DNA of 64,000 nucleotides from positions 1 to 64,000 of IMG/VR virus record IMGVR_UViG_3300032032_000003; one strand, given 5' to 3'. A model generated the notes under the pieces. The model saw nothing but the letters and a program-made list of their open reading frames with translations. It was not told the origin of the DNA and searched no databases. This document shows positions 35,979-44,125 of this stretch, piece after piece (the stretch's first letter is position 1; the number at the start of each line of letters is the position of its first letter). This DNA comes from a virus. The translations under genes and the position numbers were made by a program.

Positions 35979-36412
35979 TGGTTTACGCCAAAGAAATATA
36001 TAAAGGCAAGTTTATTCCTCGAAATCCAATAAAGTATCTCGGGGAGTTAAAATCTATTGTCTATAGGTCCAGTTATGAATTAAAATTTATGAATTGGTGT
36101 GATCTGAACGAGTCTGTTAAAGGTTGGGCATCAGAAGAAGTAGCTATCCCATATCGTAACCCACTAGACAACAAAGTTCACAAATATATGGTTGACTTTT
36201 ATATAGAAGTAGACAAGAAAAAGTATCTTGTTGAAGTAAAACCCGAAAGATTCACAAAGCCTCCTGATACACAGAAGAGAAAAACCAAAAGATACCTACA
36301 AGAAGTAGCACAATACGGTGTCAATGAGGCCAAATGGAAAAGTGCTAAAGACTTTTGTAAAAAACAAAATATGGAATTTATGATTATTACTGAAAAAGAT
36401 TTGGGTATTTAA
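35978..36412 (+). CDS. 4: Head completion protein gp4
   Basis: The 144-residue protein matches T4 gp4 (150 residues) along its length: KGKFIPRNPIKYLGELKSIVYRSSYELKFMNWCDLNESVKGWASEEVAIPYRNPLDNKVHKYMVDFYI, YLVEVKPE, and VNEAKWKSAKDFCKKQNMEFMIITEKDL. The SYELKFM, VDFYI and VEVKP blocks resemble a PD-(D/E)XK nuclease core, as noted for this family. gp4 finishes heads before tail joining. It heads the plus-strand operon divergent from gp48. Confidence 0.93.
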   Translation: MVYAKEIYKGKFIPRNPIKYLGELKSIVYRSSYELKFMNWCDLNESVKGWASEEVAIPYRNPLDNKVHKYMVDFYIEVDKKKYLVEVKPERFTKPPDTQKRKTKRYLQEVAQYGVNEAKWKSAKDFCKKQNMEFMIITEKDLGI

Positions 36413-36413
36413 T

Positions 36414-36421
36414 TATAAATA
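36414..36421 (+). promoter_or_regulatory. T4-type late promoter TATAAATA
   Basis: Exact core just after the gene 4 stop and five bases from the next ATG (36427), on which the predicted start falls. The 25 bases from here match those at gene 25 exactly. Confidence 0.65.
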
Positions 36422-36426
36422 CTATT

Positions 36427-37017
36427 ATGGCAACACCATTCACAGACATTAGAATAGAGGCAGGAGACAAAGAACGCTCTGCCGCTTGGTATATGAAAAC
36501 TGTTCGTAATGTAGCGAGCGGATTAAATCAACCGAATGAGGTGTTTGGTTCAGACTTAGGTGAATATGCGCAAACATTAGAAATAGGTCAAATGTATGCG
36601 TTTAAATATGATCCAAAACATAAGGAAACACTACCATATTATGATACGTTTCCTTTAGTTATAATATCTGATCCTTTGCCAACAGGTTTTAGTGGAATTA
36701 ATTTACATTATATTGCTCCTTTAGTAAGGGCTAGATTACTAGGTAAACTTATGGATGCCTCAGATTTAGACATAGATGTAAAAAGTAAATTAAATGCACA
36801 ATGGGGGTTTATAAGAAACTTCAGTAGGTACCCAGAAGTAAGAGGGTCTATTAAAAAATATTTAACAAATCAGATTTCAGGCAGAATGTATAAAGTAAAT
36901 CCAGTACATTGGAAGTCAGCAATATTTCTAGACACGCATCAATTTGTTGGTGCTAGAGCATTTGAAGTATATCAACAGTCTGCTAAAAAACCTGAACGTA
37001 AAAGGAGACAAGTATAA
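36427..37017 (+). CDS. Head/neck-region protein, possibly DNA end protector (gp2-like)
   Basis: The 196-residue protein contains the block ERSAAWYMKTVRN...LEIGQMYAFKYDPKHKETLPYYDTFPLVIISDPLPTGFSGINLHYIAPLVRARLLGKLMD. This 'FPLV......gf.GiNLHYl....R..Ll..l' pattern is widespread in T4-like phages and is often annotated as the gene 2 DNA end protector. T4 gp2 is 274 residues, so this one is shorter. In T4, gene 2 also lies beside gene 4. I rely on remembered family wording, so the name is tentative. Its stop overlaps the next ATG (ATAATGG). Confidence 0.5.
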   Translation: MATPFTDIRIEAGDKERSAAWYMKTVRNVASGLNQPNEVFGSDLGEYAQTLEIGQMYAFKYDPKHKETLPYYDTFPLVIISDPLPTGFSGINLHYIAPLVRARLLGKLMDASDLDIDVKSKLNAQWGFIRNFSRYPEVRGSIKKYLTNQISGRMYKVNPVHWKSAIFLDTHQFVGARAFEVYQQSAKKPERKRRQV

Positions 37018-37664
37018 TGGCTCGAGGGGATAAAGCCAAAACCAATTTCCAAAATTTTTGGGAAAGGATAAAGGTAAGGCCTTTAGCTAGGACTGAACGT
37101 TTTGAGTGTGAGTTTCATTTTCCAGACACGATGAGAGATGAAATCACCAAACTTAGAGAAAGCATTCCAAGTGGAGATGAGGGTCCTGTTGAATGGCAGT
37201 CACCAGCAGACGAAGCAACAATAATGTGTGAAGAAGTACAAATCCCTGGTATGGTATTACAAAATAAAGAAATTCCTATAGGTACATGGAACTTTATGAG
37301 AAATTCAAACGTCAACTTTTTAGGAAACGAAATTAATATTACGTTTTTAACAGATCATGATTGGTATTTAAGACATGTATTTGAGCTTTGGATAGATCAT
37401 TGTGTTGGTAGCACTTCAAAAGAAGTTGCATTTCCAGATGATCAATTTGGAGAAGTAACAATTAAAATGTTAGATCTCAATGGCGTGGAAAGAACACGAT
37501 GGAAACTTTATGAAGTCACACCAAAGGTATTAAACTTAGTACCATTGGCGCACGGGGGTGTTAGTCTAGCAAGAACTACACTAATTATATCCTCAACATA
37601 CTGGACGTCTAAAGCAATTAATGTAAGTATGGCTGCTGATAAACATGAGCAGTCAACAGGATAA
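37017..37664 (+). CDS. Tail tube protein, gp19 family
   Basis: The 215-residue protein aligns by eye with T4 gp19 in order: EVQIPGMVLQNKEIPIGTWNFMRNSNVNFLGNEINITFLTDHDWYLRHVFELWIDHC, then VTIKMLDLNGVERTRWKLYEVTPKVLNLVPLAHGGVSLARTTLIISSTYW, matching T4's 'ALPAGIVEKIPVGFM...' and '...LALDYWE' blocks. It is longer than gp19 (163 residues) at the N-terminus. It sits near head and chaperone genes instead of beside sheath gene 18, so it may be a paralogue that caps or starts the tube (gp54-like role). Confidence 0.7.
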   Translation: MARGDKAKTNFQNFWERIKVRPLARTERFECEFHFPDTMRDEITKLRESIPSGDEGPVEWQSPADEATIMCEEVQIPGMVLQNKEIPIGTWNFMRNSNVNFLGNEINITFLTDHDWYLRHVFELWIDHCVGSTSKEVAFPDDQFGEVTIKMLDLNGVERTRWKLYEVTPKVLNLVPLAHGGVSLARTTLIISSTYWTSKAINVSMAADKHEQSTG

Positions 37665-37667
37665 ATA
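37660..37667 (+). promoter_or_regulatory. Late promoter-like GATAAATA
   Basis: One mismatch from TATAAATA, overlapping the tail tube stop. The predicted start near 37673 precedes a GGAG site and the ATG at 37686. Confidence 0.4.
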
Positions 37668-37685
37668 ATATAATGGAGAAAATAT

Positions 37686-38378
37686 ATGACATTACCTAGG
37701 GTGGAAACACCAATATTTGAGGGAACATTAGCCTCGACAAGAGAGACTATTAAGTTTAGGCCTTTCTTGGTTAAAGAAGAAAAAATTCTTATGTTGGCAA
37801 GTGAGTCTGAAGAGTTTAAAGACATGGTTAGTGCGTGTTGTCAAATCGTAACAAATTGTTGCGGTGGAAAAATTGATGGATACGACCTTTCAATGTTTGA
37901 CTTACAAGATTTGTTTGTTCAAATAAGAGCTAAGTCTGTAGGTGAAACAGCAGACTTTACACTTACCTGTGGTGAGTGTGAAAAGAGAACACCTTATACC
38001 TTAGCACTAGAAGAAATGAAAGTACAAGGTTTAGATAACTTGCCCGATGCTTTTATTAAAGTAAGTGATGAAGTGGGCGTAAATCTAAAATGGCCTAATG
38101 CAGGTATTGCAGCACAGGCAGAAGAACTAACCGATGATGAATTGGTTGCTAAATGTATTGATTATGTTGTTGATGGGGAAGAAACATTTAGTATAAAAGA
38201 ATATCCTATAGAAGAAGTTACTTCTTTTATTGAAGATCTTCCGATAGATGCTATGGAGAAAATGAGAGAGTTTTTTCAAAGAATGCCTAGATTAGAGCAT
38301 ATTGTGGAATATAAATGTCCACATTGTGAATCTGATAATAAAATTAATATTAACGGATACGAACATTTTTTCGGTTAA
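37686..38378 (+). CDS. 26: Baseplate hub / tail assembly chaperone gp26
   Basis: The 230-residue protein starts MTLPRVETPIFEGTLASTRETIKFRPFLVKEEKILMLASESEEF, the conserved start of gp26-like proteins, and carries CGEC and CPHC pairs that could bind one zinc ion. It ends GYEHFFG. A U UUU UUC heptamer (38366-38372) two codons before the stop, and an open -1 frame that runs on into the gp51-like ORF, suggest that some ribosomes make a gp26-gp51 fusion, as with lambda G/GT. The tape-measure-like gene follows. Confidence 0.8.
   Translation: MTLPRVETPIFEGTLASTRETIKFRPFLVKEEKILMLASESEEFKDMVSACCQIVTNCCGGKIDGYDLSMFDLQDLFVQIRAKSVGETADFTLTCGECEKRTPYTLALEEMKVQGLDNLPDAFIKVSDEVGVNLKWPNAGIAAQAEELTDDELVAKCIDYVVDGEETFSIKEYPIEEVTSFIEDLPIDAMEKMREFFQRMPRLEHIVEYKCPHCESDNKININGYEHFFG
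38366..38372 (+). promoter_or_regulatory. Putative -1 ribosomal frameshift site (T TTT TTC)
   Basis: In the gene 26 frame the bases read CAT TTT TTC GGT TAA, so T TTT TTC is an X XXY YYZ slip heptamer immediately before the stop. After a -1 shift the frame is open for 65 codons to TAA at 38567-38569 and includes the whole gp51-like ORF. Confidence 0.65.
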
Positions 38379-38428
38379 CTCTTTCTCAGGAGAGTCTTGG
38401 AAATTTTTACAAGACTAATTTCTTGCTT

Positions 38429-38569
38429 ATGCAGGAACATCAGTATAGTTTAACGGAGCTAGAAAACATGATGCCGTGGGAGAGAGAAGTTTACGTTTCA
38501 ATGTTAGTGCAGCATTTAAAGAAGAAAGCGGATAAAAAGAAACAGAGTCAAGACTCAGCTAAATGGTAA
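38429..38569 (+). CDS. 51: gp51-like tail assembly chaperone C-terminal part (likely frameshift product)
   Basis: From ATG 38429 it would encode 46 residues (MQEHQYSLTELENMMPWEREVYVSMLVQHLKKK...), a pattern I associate with gp51-like proteins of marine T4-like phages. No ribosome site precedes this ATG. The same frame is open upstream to the slip site at 38366-38372 and reads ...NFYKTNFLLMQEHQY, so the functional product may be the gp26-gp51 fusion. It ends five bases before the tape-measure-like gene. It is too short for standard ORF lists and easily missed. Confidence 0.68.
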   Translation: MQEHQYSLTELENMMPWEREVYVSMLVQHLKKKADKKKQSQDSAKW

Positions 38570-38574
38570 AATAA

Positions 38575-41500
38575 ATGGCAGACGATAGAATTATAGAAAA
38601 AAGATTAGATTCAATAATGGACTCTTTGGAGGAGAAAAACCCACGACAAATGGGTGGTACGTTTGGCAATCAGGCCAACGATCTATCTGATGCAAAAGAA
38701 TTTAAACAGCTTAAGAAAATTGTTGATGAGCAAGATGAGTTCCTTCGTGAACAACACGATGCCTTAGGAAAAGATACCGGCACACTAAGGAAAGATGCCG
38801 AGACAAATAAACTAGCAAACAAGGTACAAATTGCTAAAGAACTCTTAACCTGGCACAGGGATAAGTCGTTTCACACACAACAAAGAAAGCATAATAAAAG
38901 AGCAGCCCAGTCTCGAAGGTATATGGAGAAACAGAACGATGAGATCAAAGCCTCCAATGAAGACCTTCTAAAGAAAATTAAAGAGCTACGCGGTGGTGGC
39001 GGTGGTACTGGCGGTGGCACAGGTGGTGGCACAGGTGGTGGTACTGGCGGTGGCACCGGTGGTGGCACCGGTGGTGGTACTGGTGGTGGACAAACTCCAC
39101 TAGATCAGGAAGCCATTGAACAAGGATTTTCCAATGCTGAAGATAGACTAAATCAAACAGGCTGGAAATCTGATGCAGACAAAGATGCATACGATAAGAA
39201 AAATAAAGAATTAAGGGAAAGACAAACAGCAGTTTTAGGCGAGGGTGTTAGTCCTGGTACGCCTGGATGGGATGGTCCAACAGGAGGCCGTGCTCCAGAA
39301 AGAATGGAGATCGAAACAAAACGTGGTCCAGGTAAAAAAGTATCTAAAGCATCAGAATCCAATAGCCAAGATGGAAAATATCGAGAAGCATCAGCTTTTG
39401 GTACAGAGTTTGAAGAAGGCTCGTTTAATGATAAGTTCTTCGCACCTAAAACATCAGCAAGAACTTTAGATTCAAAACAACAAGTTCAAGACAAAGAGGA
39501 TGTCTTTGGTGATACTGGCTTAGGCGAAAACGACAAGAACATGAGGAAACTCAGAATAGCCGGCAGGAACCTTACAAGAGCAGAACAAGACAAAAAAGGC
39601 GGAGTTAAATTTAGGAATGAACAAAGTGGTGCATATGCTAATGCTTATCAATTTACAGAAAGTGAAGGGAGAGTTGCAGGACTAGCAGATGATATTAGAG
39701 CGGGTATGGGATATGCGGGTGGCACAACAAATAGAGAAGCCTCCATGTCATCCAAAGGCTCAGCAACATTAAGTAAAAACCTAGGAAAAAACGCAGCAGA
39801 TGTCCAGCATCAAATGGACGCACTAGAAAAAGTAGATGCAGAGGGAGCCAAGAAGGCTCAAGCAGAGTTAGCTCAACTTTCAAAAATGATGGCAATACAA
39901 GCTCAAGGTGGAAAAGACGAAAAGGGCAATAAGGTTTCAGGAGATGATGTAAGAATACAAGCAGCTCGTGTACAGCAAACTTTTGATAAGACAGAACAAG
40001 GCCAAGATATCAATAAAATGCTTGATATGGAAGGTGTAAGAAACGACCTTAGTAGTGAAAGAGGAGTTACAACAGCATTTAAAAACTTTGCTGCAGTAGA
40101 TTCGGATGCAGGGTTTGGCGAAGGGATGAAACAAGCCTTTACGGCAGAGAGACTATTTGGAAAAGATAGTATGCTGGCCAGCGTATTTGGTGGTGGTGGA
40201 CAGGCAGTAGAGAATCGTGTAGCAGAAGGAAAGGCTAAACAAGAGCTTGCTGTTGAAGCTCAAGCTGAAGGAATTAAAGACGCATTAGGTGAAGAAGGAC
40301 TTGGCCTAATGAAAGGTGAGGACGATTACGGCAAAGCTGAAAGAGATGCGAAGAAGGCAAAAGAAGAAGAAGAATTAGGAGAGGATGCCGCTGGTAAGAT
40401 TTCACCTAGAGAGACTCGAGACAAAGGCGAGGCATTATTAGAAAAAGAAGAAGACGCAAGAGGCATAGAAAAAACAGCTGCACAAGATGGCAGAGACTTT
40501 ACTAAAAAAGCCAAAGAAGAATACATAAAAGAAAAAACCGAAGAGGCTAAAGAACAGACTGAAGAACAAACTAAAGAACAGACTGATAAAGCAGAAGAAA
40601 AAAGTGATGCCAAAGAAGAAGAACAAACCAAAAAGGCAGAAGGAACAGCAGAAAGAGAAAAGGAACCAGCAAAGAAAAAAGATGAAAGAACAGGTATCGA
40701 TAAAGAAAGCATACAAGAAAAACAATTAGAAACCTTAGAAGAGATTAGAGATATATTAGAATCAGGTGCCGCAGGTGGTGGTGGTGGAGGTGAAGAAGAA
40801 GGCGGATCGGGTGGAATGATGGGCCGTCGCCGTCGAGGTAAAAAAGGCAAGGATGGCAAGGGTAAAGATGGCAAGAAAGGTAAAGGCGGTAAAAGAGGTA
40901 AAACAGGAAAGGTAGGCAAGGTAAGCAAACTAAGCAGACTAGGCAACATGTTCAGAGGCGGTGGTGGAGGTGCAGCAGTCAGAGGCGGTGGTGCAGCAGC
41001 TACTACCTTAGCCAGTAGCGCTAGCGGAGGCGGTGGCGGATTACTGAAAGGCGCATTAAGAGGAGCATCTAGATTTGGTGGAGCCATTGCTGGTGTTGGC
41101 ATGGGAGCTTATACAGCAATTAGTGGTTCCCGAGAGGCAGAAGCCGCAGCAGATGCCGGAGAGTTAAACGCAGAAGAAGAACAAAAAGCAAAAGCAGAAG
41201 CAGTCGGAGAAGGAGCCGGTGGAGCAGGCGGTGCCATAGCAGGAGCAGCAGCAGGCGCAGCAATTGGCTCTGTTATTCCTATTGTAGGCACAGCTATTGG
41301 TGGACTCATTGGTGGAGCCATTGGTTACTTTGGTGGTAGTTGGTTAGGTAAAAAGGCCGGTGGAGCAGTAGCAGATGCTATTGATGTATCACCAGGAGAA
41401 TTGGCAGAATCTAATGCACAAGCCGAAATGGCATTAGAACAAATTGAAGAAAAAGATTCTGCTTTGGCAGGTAAAATAAAACAAGAAGCAAATGAAATAG

Positions 41501-42081
41501 AAGCAGAACTATTAGAACAAGCAGGCGAAGACGTATCAGACCACGATAAAGCTGCTATTAAAAATGCTGCTATAGTTAAAGCTCTAATGAACAATGATGA
41601 AGCAACTAAAGCAATAGGTGTTGATAGAAAAACAATTGGCAAGATCCAACAAACACAATCGGAAGTTGGTATGGCTAGAGCAGAAGCAAGCGGTTTGTAT
41701 GATTCGGATTGGATGGGCAACTCTGAATTGGATGCAAGTAAACTAGAAGGAGCTTCCATACAATCATTACAAGCAATAGTTCAAGATGATGATTTGTCTG
41801 AGGAAGACATGGGCCTTGTTAAGGCAGAACTAGAGAAAAAGAAATCAGAATCTGCTTCAGTAATTGAATCAGCCACAACGCCCACAGCACAAGCTATTGA
41901 AAATAGGACTGATGAAGCAGGCGGAGGACCTACAACAGATACCGCTCCTATTGTTATAGCAAACAATGCACCACCCGCACCACCCGCACCTAGTGAGGAA
42001 CCTCACATTGCAATCATGCCTGCTAGGATTAGAACAGCAAACAGTTCAATTCAAAGATTTCAAGACAAGCGGTTCGCTTAA
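38575..42081 (+). CDS. Tape-measure-like tail protein with GGGT linker
   Basis: The 1168-residue protein has an N-terminal helical part (residues 1-140), a (GGGT)n linker (~142-172), a long charged, coiled-coil-rich middle (e.g. KAKEEEELGED... KTEEAKEQTEEQTKEQT), a Gly/Lys-rich part (~740-800, GRRRRGKKGKDGKGKDGKKGKGG), and a glycine-zipper hydrophobic segment (~880-940, GGAIAGAAAGAAIGSVIPIVGTAIGGLIGGAIG) like the membrane segments of tape measures. Position right after the tail chaperone pair fits a tape measure. It lacks clear similarity to T4 gp29. No Shine-Dalgarno is visible, suggesting coupling. Confidence 0.65.
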   Translation: MADDRIIEKRLDSIMDSLEEKNPRQMGGTFGNQANDLSDAKEFKQLKKIVDEQDEFLREQHDALGKDTGTLRKDAETNKLANKVQIAKELLTWHRDKSFHTQQRKHNKRAAQSRRYMEKQNDEIKASNEDLLKKIKELRGGGGGTGGGTGGGTGGGTGGGTGGGTGGGTGGGQTPLDQEAIEQGFSNAEDRLNQTGWKSDADKDAYDKKNKELRERQTAVLGEGVSPGTPGWDGPTGGRAPERMEIETKRGPGKKVSKASESNSQDGKYREASAFGTEFEEGSFNDKFFAPKTSARTLDSKQQVQDKEDVFGDTGLGENDKNMRKLRIAGRNLTRAEQDKKGGVKFRNEQSGAYANAYQFTESEGRVAGLADDIRAGMGYAGGTTNREASMSSKGSATLSKNLGKNAADVQHQMDALEKVDAEGAKKAQAELAQLSKMMAIQAQGGKDEKGNKVSGDDVRIQAARVQQTFDKTEQGQDINKMLDMEGVRNDLSSERGVTTAFKNFAAVDSDAGFGEGMKQAFTAERLFGKDSMLASVFGGGGQAVENRVAEGKAKQELAVEAQAEGIKDALGEEGLGLMKGEDDYGKAERDAKKAKEEEELGEDAAGKISPRETRDKGEALLEKEEDARGIEKTAAQDGRDFTKKAKEEYIKEKTEEAKEQTEEQTKEQTDKAEEKSDAKEEEQTKKAEGTAEREKEPAKKKDERTGIDKESIQEKQLETLEEIRDILESGAAGGGGGGEEEGGSGGMMGRRRRGKKGKDGKGKDGKKGKGGKRGKTGKVGKVSKLSRLGNMFRGGGGGAAVRGGGAAATTLASSASGGGGGLLKGALRGASRFGGAIAGVGMGAYTAISGSREAEAAADAGELNAEEEQKAKAEAVGEGAGGAGGAIAGAAAGAAIGSVIPIVGTAIGGLIGGAIGYFGGSWLGKKAGGAVADAIDVSPGELAESNAQAEMALEQIEEKDSALAGKIKQEANEIEAELLEQAGEDVSDHDKAAIKNAAIVKALMNNDEATKAIGVDRKTIGKIQQTQSEVGMARAEASGLYDSDWMGNSELDASKLEGASIQSLQAIVQDDDLSEEDMGLVKAELEKKKSESASVIESATTPTAQAIENRTDEAGGGPTTDTAPIVIANNAPPAPPAPSEEPHIAIMPARIRTANSSIQRFQDKRFA
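38993..39093 (+). repeat. 12-base repeat encoding a (GGGT)n linker
   Basis: A tract of GGT/GGC/ACT-ACC codons repeats the unit Gly-Gly-Gly-Thr about seven times inside the tape-measure-like gene. Such a tract can change copy number by slippage, which would alter linker length. Confidence 0.8.
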
Positions 42082-42224
42082 TGAAGATTCCAGACGAAGA
42101 GATATGGGAGTATGCCCATAGATTGAGACGCAATATTAAAAAGCCACAAGAGCTAAATGCGTTTGCTATAATTTTAATTTGTTGTTTTGTTGTTTATATA
42201 GCTTTCGATATGTTTGTTGATTAA
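42081..42224 (+). CDS. Small single-span membrane protein overlapping the tape-measure stop
   Basis: A 47-codon ORF starts within the upstream stop (TAATG). It encodes a charged N-terminus (MKIPDEEIWEYAHRLRRNIKKP) and one hydrophobic span (AFAIILICCFVVYIAFDMFV). It overlaps the end of the convergent radical SAM gene by 51 bases. Its coupling to the tape-measure-like gene suggests a tail or membrane role, but the overlap and short length leave open that it is not made. Confidence 0.5.
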   Translation: MKIPDEEIWEYAHRLRRNIKKPQELNAFAIILICCFVVYIAFDMFVD

Positions 42225-43664
42225 CTCATATCTATCAGGACCCATTTCAGTATAATTCATTCTTGCAATATCTTTCCAAGTAACATTAGGATCAACGAAA
42301 TAGTGATCAACAACAAACGGGTCTATATATTCTGTATGTAAAAATTCCTCTGACAACCATTTAAGAGCATCATACGTTGTCATGTTCCCACTATCCCAAG
42401 AAAGATATGCTCCACTTTTTATTAAGTCATAAAGTGATTGATACCATGGATAATTTCCTGTGTATATGCCTTTGTTCTCAGGATCAAATGGAACCTTTTT
42501 GTAACCATATTCGTCCCAAGCTTTATCCATTTTTGAATAGTGACTAAGTTCTGTAGGGAAAACATTTAAATCTTTTATCATAAGCACAGACATTTGATAA
42601 GGATTACCTTTCCAATAAGTATCAACCCATCGTTTAGTTTCCCGCAGCGTGTCTAATGTTTCGTGTGGTAAACCAGCAATCAACGATAAATGTCCTTTGT
42701 AATAACCAGCATGCTTATTAAAATATTCTTTTACCTCTATCAAGCCATCTTGTAAACGCCCTGTATTCATACCTTTGCCAATAGCTTTAGCTGAGGCATT
42801 ATTAAAAGATTCTACACCATAGAAGTGAGAACAAAATCCCATTGATATTAAATTGTCCCAATCCTTTTTTCTACTTGCTATTAAATCTGCTCTAATATAA
42901 CCTGTGAGTTTAGGTTCGAATGGCAATTTTTTCATTACATTAGCAAACTTCTCAATCTTCTTACTTGTATCATTAAATGTTTCGTCTAATACGATATATG
43001 TTTCTGTCCCCCACTTATCATAATTCTCTGATAACTCATCATATAAATTTTGTGCTGCTCTTGTATGATCTTCTGTTACTCCCAGGACAGGAAAAGAACA
43101 AAAGCCACATCTAAATTTACAACCACGAGCAAACTCTAATAACAATACTTCTCTATCTGTTATCCCATCACGTTCTTCATATCTAACAGTTAAGTCTGCC
43201 TTTGGATACGCTTGGTAATTATGATATGCATCTATAGTTTTGTCTGTATTAACGGGTTCTGGTCCGCCCTGAAAGTGTCTTAATAATTCTAGTATAGCAT
43301 ATTCACCATAACCAAAAATCTGCCAATCACAATTTAATGGCTTCATAGACATGTTTTGGCTTCCTGCTACTGTTGGTATATCAGGATACTGTGTTTTTAT
43401 GTATTCAATAAGTTTTAAAAGTGCAGGGGTTGCAATAGAGAAGGTAGAACTAAATCCTAAAAAGAGAGTGTCCTTTGTAATCCTATCATCAACTAAAATT
43501 TTAAGCTGTTCAAAAGTCCAAGCATGAATGTAATCTATGACTTCAATATCATATTCATGTTCTCTTAAAAACGAAGCTATTTTATGTGCGCCAGAAGATC
43601 TTCTCATACTAGGATCTGTACCCTGGTACGTTGTCAAAAGGCCGCCGAAAATTAAGCCGTGCAC
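42174..43664 (-). CDS. B12-binding-domain radical SAM protein
   Basis: The 496-residue protein has an N-terminal Rossmann-like B12-binding-type region (IFGGLLTTYQGTDPSMRRSSGAHKIASFLREHEYDIEVIDY, FLGFSSTF, VAGSQN) lacking the classic DxHxxG, then the radical SAM cluster motif CKFRCGFC (residues 182-189), VLDETFNDTSKKI, and GVESFNNASAKAIGKGMN (322-339), as in B12-dependent radical SAM enzymes. It likely cleaves SAM to methylate or rearrange an unknown substrate. It is preceded by the lysozyme gene. Substrate unknown. Confidence 0.82.
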   Translation of the reverse strand: MHGLIFGGLLTTYQGTDPSMRRSSGAHKIASFLREHEYDIEVIDYIHAWTFEQLKILVDDRITKDTLFLGFSSTFSIATPALLKLIEYIKTQYPDIPTVAGSQNMSMKPLNCDWQIFGYGEYAILELLRHFQGGPEPVNTDKTIDAYHNYQAYPKADLTVRYEERDGITDREVLLLEFARGCKFRCGFCSFPVLGVTEDHTRAAQNLYDELSENYDKWGTETYIVLDETFNDTSKKIEKFANVMKKLPFEPKLTGYIRADLIASRKKDWDNLISMGFCSHFYGVESFNNASAKAIGKGMNTGRLQDGLIEVKEYFNKHAGYYKGHLSLIAGLPHETLDTLRETKRWVDTYWKGNPYQMSVLMIKDLNVFPTELSHYSKMDKAWDEYGYKKVPFDPENKGIYTGNYPWYQSLYDLIKSGAYLSWDSGNMTTYDALKWLSEEFLHTEYIDPFVVDHYFVDPNVTWKDIARMNYTEMGPDRYELINKHIESYINNKTTN

Positions 43665-43672
43665 CTTACTAC

Positions 43673-44125
43673 CTATAGTTTTGACACTCTGTCTGACAGT
43701 CGGGTTGCTCTATTTCCTACTTGTCTAGCCCACTTACTGTCTAACATTTCTTCAGAAGCAAGCTTCCAATGATGGTTCTCTAAATGGCCTATAAACTTTT
43801 TGAATTTACCAAGTCTATTTCTTCCTAAGTTAAACATCATATTAACAAGAACTTCTTGTAGTTCTGCTGGAAAGTTATTCCAACGAGCTTCAAATAGTAT
43901 TGCACATTCGCCGATGGCTGTATCTAAATCCTTTTGAAAGACTTCATAAATTCTTTCTTCAGTTACTTCATAACCTTCTGGCAAGTTCCATTCATCATCA
44001 TCTTTTAAAATTAAATGTCCTACTCCAAAGGTTAAATATCCTAAGTGATCTTTATATACTCCATATACTACTCCCTCATCAATTTTTAATTGTTCATAAA
44101 CATTGTCTCTATTTTCTTTTTTCAT
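43673..44125 (-). CDS. T4-type lysozyme (GH24 endolysin)
   Basis: The 150-residue protein aligns with T4 gpe: LKIDEGVVYGVYKDHLGYLTFGVGHL places the catalytic E17, D26 and T32 with the same spacing as T4 E11, D20, T26, and FNLGRNRLGKFKKFI matches the C-lobe. There is no signal peptide, so it should need a holin to reach the wall. It overlaps the oxygenase gene upstream by four bases. With the SleB-type hydrolase at 47701 the phage has two wall-cutting enzymes. Confidence 0.92.
   Translation of the reverse strand: MKKENRDNVYEQLKIDEGVVYGVYKDHLGYLTFGVGHLILKDDDEWNLPEGYEVTEERIYEVFQKDLDTAIGECAILFEARWNNFPAELQEVLVNMMFNLGRNRLGKFKKFIGHLENHHWKLASEEMLDSKWARQVGNRATRLSDRVSKL

Noticed and set aside
40326-41759. 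Minus-strand ORFs rich in Pro, Ser and Phe opposite the tape-measure-like gene
   Set aside because: Codon-composition shadows of the Ala/Glu/Lys/Gly-rich plus-strand protein; no ribosome sites and implausible composition.
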